From contig NC_135120.1 in the NCBI RefSeq assembly GCF_050908995.1, positions 14,769,433-14,833,432 on the forward strand: a stretch of DNA of 64,000 nucleotides, in the 5' to 3' direction. The notes under the pieces were generated by a model, which worked only from the letters and a program-made list of their open reading frames with translations, did not search any database and had not been told where the DNA came from. How positions within the stretch are numbered: the first letter of the stretch is position 1; each line of letters starts with the position of its first letter. The position numbers were made by a program, and so were the translations under genes. This document shows positions 59,852 to 64,000 of this stretch, piece by piece. The stretch is from Andrena cerasifolii (taxonomy: Eukaryota > Arthropoda > Insecta > Hymenoptera > Andrenidae).

Positions 59852-62131
59852 CTGTGGAAGTTATGCCGAGAATCGATGGTTAGATTAATTACCTTACGTG
59901 TCTTGCCTAACGCGACACGTCCTCCAAATAATATCTCCAACTCCCTCGAATCGAGTTTCTTTCGTTACCAGTTCCTCCTGCTCTCCTCCATTCGTTCCCT
60001 TACTTACCAAAAGACTTCGATCGATATGCTTGATACATAATGCAGGATCATTTAAATTTAAATCATCGATGAAGAAGCTTTACCTGTTGCTACATCCGGG
60101 AATACGAACGAAGGGTGTACCTCTGTGTTTTTATTCCTCTATCCTTCGTACTTACATATTTCGAGGTTCATACCCTGAAGATCGGGCGTCATTCCGAGTA
60201 TCATTATAAAGATTCGTACGCTTTCATTCATTCAATTATTCAATCACTCGTTCAATTACTTTAACTCTCTATCAGCCTTGTAGTTCGATATCGCTGCTAC
60301 ACTACTGTCGAGGGGTTAACACTACGTAAACTCGGACCTCGTCGCGCGTCGAGTGCTGTCGTCCAATAAATTTATTTCATCCAGTGATTTATCCTCCCGT
60401 TTTTCAAGCACGGTATTCCGTGCAGGTAGCCCCGGTCGTAATTCGAAAACTGTTCGTACGACTCGCAGTAACGAGCCGGACGATACGAAGCAAATTGCTG
60501 GGGTGGTCCCACTAAAAGAGTAGTAAAATCAGGAGGTCGTCGTGCAGGGGTAAAAGTGCCTACGTGGGAAACAGGATTATGGGGTCTCGTTCAAGAAGTG
60601 TCACGTTAAAACGTGTTACGATCCGTTCTATGAGCTCGATTCGCCCCAGAACCGTCCAGATGATCGGTCGTGAATGCAGGCTACAAGTCTTGAAACTAGG
60701 CCGCGCCCTTTCGCGAGGCAATCAAACTTTTACTGGCCCCTCCTTGTTCGAATGCGCCGGTGTATCTGGACTCAAGCGTAAACCCGCGCCGCTGTAAACA
60801 ATTCGGGTACCACCGCAGAGAGGATCTTATGAGACCAAGAAAATATTAGGAGGGAAAGTTTGCGCACCGCGTTTAATACAGTGGTGCATGAATTGTTGGG
60901 CACAGCAGGGAAGTTTCTGATTGAAAACTTGGTTTGAAAGGAATAGCATTGCATTTGGTGTGCAGAAAGGAAAGACTCAACGCGTTGGAAAGTTGTCGAA
61001 ATAGCGCAGCTAATGACTTCCTACACCGAGAACCTACTTCTTTTTGGTTCCCGAGACTCCTGATGATTTTTTTTTCATCTGCAACTCTGTCCGTGTGGTA
61101 TAGAGTGTACGTGTTGCTAACGATTCGAGTTCGTGATTTTTGAAAATTCTTCAGTGTAAACTGGGACAGTAATTCAAAACTTTCACATAACATTTATTTC
61201 GAGCCCTGGGAATGCTGTTTACCTTTATAAAGTGCATTCACGAGCACATGAAATTTCTGGTATTTGTTTCCACCGTGTATCACGCGTGCGAGTTCTTCGC
61301 GAACATTGTTCAGAATTGGAATTAATTCCATTTTACCTTTTCATTACCCGATTGCGCTTCGTATTCCCGGATGGTAGACAACAGGTAATTGCACTGACAC
61401 TCGTTTCGCATCGTGTTTACCTTTCATTCGGCGTGCCATGAAAATTCACAACGGTCAAATATATCAGGCGCAACTTTGCTCATCAGAAAAGCATTTGGCT
61501 ATAAATTACACGGGAGCATTTAAACATCATTTCCGTTTAACCACGCGACGTGAATCATCAGCTCGCTCGCTCGCGTAATCCACACGCTTCGCTGATTTTA
61601 CTAGATCTACTACCTCCTTAAAACAGAAGGGAGTCTCCGGAGGAACTTTTACTGAAAACACGGCGCAGTTTGAATCGACGGTGGAACTGGAGTATAACGT
61701 ATTTAACCGAGACTCATTAAAAGAGGAAAATCTTGGTCACATTCGTGTACAGTTATCGTGAAACGATCAAAACCGATAGGCCCATGCACATCTAACAACC
61801 ATCGGACTAAGCACTCGGAGGTCACGTTTCTTGGCAGCCACCTCGAAAGCGTGCAAAAGCTCGGCGTGAGTCGTGTGGGTAAATACATTTACACAAATAT
61901 TGATGGCCCAGTTCAAGGCAGCGACCACTCAGGCCACTAGAGGCAAAGAAAACGGTCGGTTTACTTAAAAACTCGTGACAGTCTCTGTGTGAAGAATCGA
62001 TCGGGAATACGCGCTATATCTACGATAACTTTACCGGGTGCCATCTCCGCTGTAAACAATCTCTTTCTATCTACTCCACCTGAGTCCTCCTCGCCTCGAA
62101 ATAGACCATGCCCACAAAAATAAACGTACAG

Positions 62132-62174
<43 letters not shown>

Positions 62175-64000
62175 ATATATATATATATATATATATTTAA
62201 ATATTATGTATATAATACTATATATATAATTATTATGTATATAATATTATATATATAAATACATATGTACACGTATGCATTCATATATGTGTATAAAAGA
62301 AACATATATTACGACAAGGTTTCGACGTGAACGTGCTGCGTTCCGGACAGACGGACAGACACACATGCCCATGCTACTAACTCTTTCATTTCGCACCGCC
62401 GATTGCAGGCGGAGGCGATTCGCCGATGTCTCTCGTCCTCGAGGAACGTCGATCTCGTACCCAATCTCGAATTAATTCATCGAGCCACGGCCGCAATCCA
62501 CTCCATGGATTCTCGGCAGAGCGTGTGCGTGTGCGTGTGTGTGTTTGCGTGTGTTCGTACGTGTCGCCCGTTCGCGCGGGCCTGCCGCATTTCGCGGCTA
62601 ATCGGGCCGCGTCCGATACAATTCCGCGCGTCCCCGCGTGGATCGTTATAATACGGCGTCGTGTGCCGTTCCTTCGCCTGGCAGAACGAACGAACGGTCT
62701 GGATACGCAATCACGCGGCTAAACTCGCGTGGCAGCGGTTCACCGGAAGGGCAACTAACGGAGGGTGGCCTAAGGAGCGTCCTCCTCTAAATCGATACTC
62801 TACGGGGGGATAGAGAAAAGTAATCTAGAACTCGCTACGGGTAATCGTATGGGAAGATACGGGAGCCACTGGCTGCGGCGAAAATCGCGGCTCAAGGGAA
62901 CGCGGCGAGGTAACTTCCTCGGCGAAGATGAAACGAAGTTGCAGAACGAGCGTTTCGCGTGCGGGGGCTAGTTTTCAGGAAACGGGACTTGGGAAAGGCG
63001 ACGCGCGCAAATTAGATGAGACCGTGGCAGGTCGTATCTAAGTGCAGAACCAATTTCATGAATCTTCAAAGCCGCGTTAGCCGAAAAGGAAAGGCTGCGG
63101 GGAAACTTTTGTTATGCAATTTCGTGTTATCTTTGCTCGAGGAGTCGCTCCGTTTTCGCCGGCGCCGTGATTTCTGCCGCGCGCCCAGTAGTAAGTATCA
63201 ACGACTTCCGAGTCGGGCGGTGCTCGAGGAAACTGATGGAAATTGTGGTCGAACGTTTTATAGGCCGAAGCTTCCAGGTGTCAGTGAGGTTCATGTAGCA
63301 TTGTGTACCGTAGTTGCACTGGTGTTGCAGAGGGTGCACCAAGGACAATTAACCGACTGATCAATTCATGGTGTATAAGCGGGTAACAGGAGCGTTAATG
63401 CGTCTTGATATCTTGATGAAGCTGAGTGTAATACTAGTGAAATTTGGGATATAACGATATGGATTGCACCTGGAAGCTTCAGTTAACAATAGAGAGTAAT
63501 ACTGGTTGAAGAAACCCTAAGTTCTCATTCGGCTGGTTTGATTTAGAGGCTTTGGAGTAAGTGCCTATTGTGGCGCTGAAACGAACACAAATGTGAGGCT
63601 GTTCCTACGATCGTATTCCTTCCTGAAACTGACTTTACGTTTCCGCTAACCACAGTTTAAAAATTCCCATCTCTCAACGCTTTACTTCTCAGTTTCAACG
63701 AGCACGACATGACTCCGAACTTCGTTGGCGCATCCTTGGGTATATCTTCATTACGAAAGTAACGGAGGAAAGTATAGTAGTAAACTATAGTTAGATATCT
63801 AAAGTCTAGATGGAAGTCTAAGTAGAAGAAAGAAGATAGTTTCTATTCGCTATCGAAAAACGAGATACTAAGTAAGTCTGAATGTTATCGAATGAAATAT
63901 ACAATGAATCACTGATTGCGTTCAGTCTTGAATGAATAGTTATCAATTCGTCCACCTGTTCTTTCGGATTTTCTATAGTATGCCGCGTATCTTCAATTCC
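59852..64000 (-). other. upstream part of unc-13, probably a large intron
   Basis: The phase-1 acceptor at 59852 requires another exon to the right, yet I could not recognise a C1 domain or other Munc13 piece to the edge. The region has a TA repeat at 62.13-62.30 kb and a GT-rich stretch at about 62.52-62.56 kb. It may hold alternative promoters. Confidence 0.5.
62133..62300. repeat. (TA)n simple repeat
   Basis: A long TA run with TTTAA interruptions, read directly. Confidence 0.95.

Noticed and set aside
59990..60060. Possible unc-13 upstream exon ending at a GTAAGTAAGG donor (minus strand)
   Set aside because: The phase fits, but the predicted residues (YRSKSF before VICAQ) do not look like the conserved sequence before C2B and no acceptor is clear.
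61758..61940. 60-codon plus-strand frame suspected as a retroelement fragment
   Set aside because: No reverse-transcriptase or other motif could be seen.
1..64000. CRISPR arrays, operons, riboswitches, rRNA or tRNA genes
   Set aside because: None seen; the window is eukaryotic with spliced genes and no regularly spaced repeats.

Overview
The window is insect nuclear DNA. It has split genes with short GT-AG introns, no operons, long non-coding stretches, several non-autonomous DNA transposons and a CpG-rich composition. The protein matches and the CpG richness suggest a hymenopteran, quite possibly an ant. The species cannot be fixed from sequence alone.

Layout. From 1 to about 41 kb I see no credible coding exon. 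This stretch holds a decayed PIF/Harbinger transposase (about 3.96-4.40 kb), an AT-rich palindromic TIR element (11.29-11.83 kb), a small TIR element (14.77-14.95 kb), a 225-bp TIR element with a TAA duplication (18.78-19.00 kb), a 498-bp inverted-repeat element (25.71-26.20 kb), a 427-bp piggyBac-type MITE flanked by TTAA (34.88-35.31 kb) and a possible TA-flanked element (38.01-38.68 kb). At 41.12-41.25 kb on the minus strand lies the first coding exon of ELL (RNA polymerase II elongation factor, fly Su(Tpl)). The gene points left, so most or all of the 41 kb is probably its first intron. A GA/CT tract lies just upstream of it. Divergent from ELL, on the plus strand at 42.86-43.15 kb, is a candidate two-exon gene for a 55-residue protein with a hydrophobic N-terminus. 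A weak minus-strand terminal-exon candidate lies at 43.74-44.09 kb and a hAT-like foldback MITE at 46.61-46.84 kb.

The main gene is unc-13 (Munc13), minus strand, 59.85 down to 52.61 kb. Eleven exons, joined by phase, encode the last 1018 residues: the C2B domain, the MUN domain and the C2C domain, with the stop at 52,606. The upstream exons (C1 domain and N-terminal region) are not recognisable before the right edge. One intron uses a GC donor. One intron is an in-frame 24-codon open stretch. A symmetric 273-nt open block in the intron between the MUN and C2C parts looks like a cassette exon. The 5 kb downstream of the stop has no other gene and is a plausible long neuronal 3' UTR.

Functionally the genes are unrelated: ELL acts in the nucleus on transcription elongation and unc-13 acts at the presynaptic membrane in vesicle priming. 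I found no new multi-gene system. The most worthwhile leads are the unc-13 splice variants, the small divergent gene and the set of MITEs.
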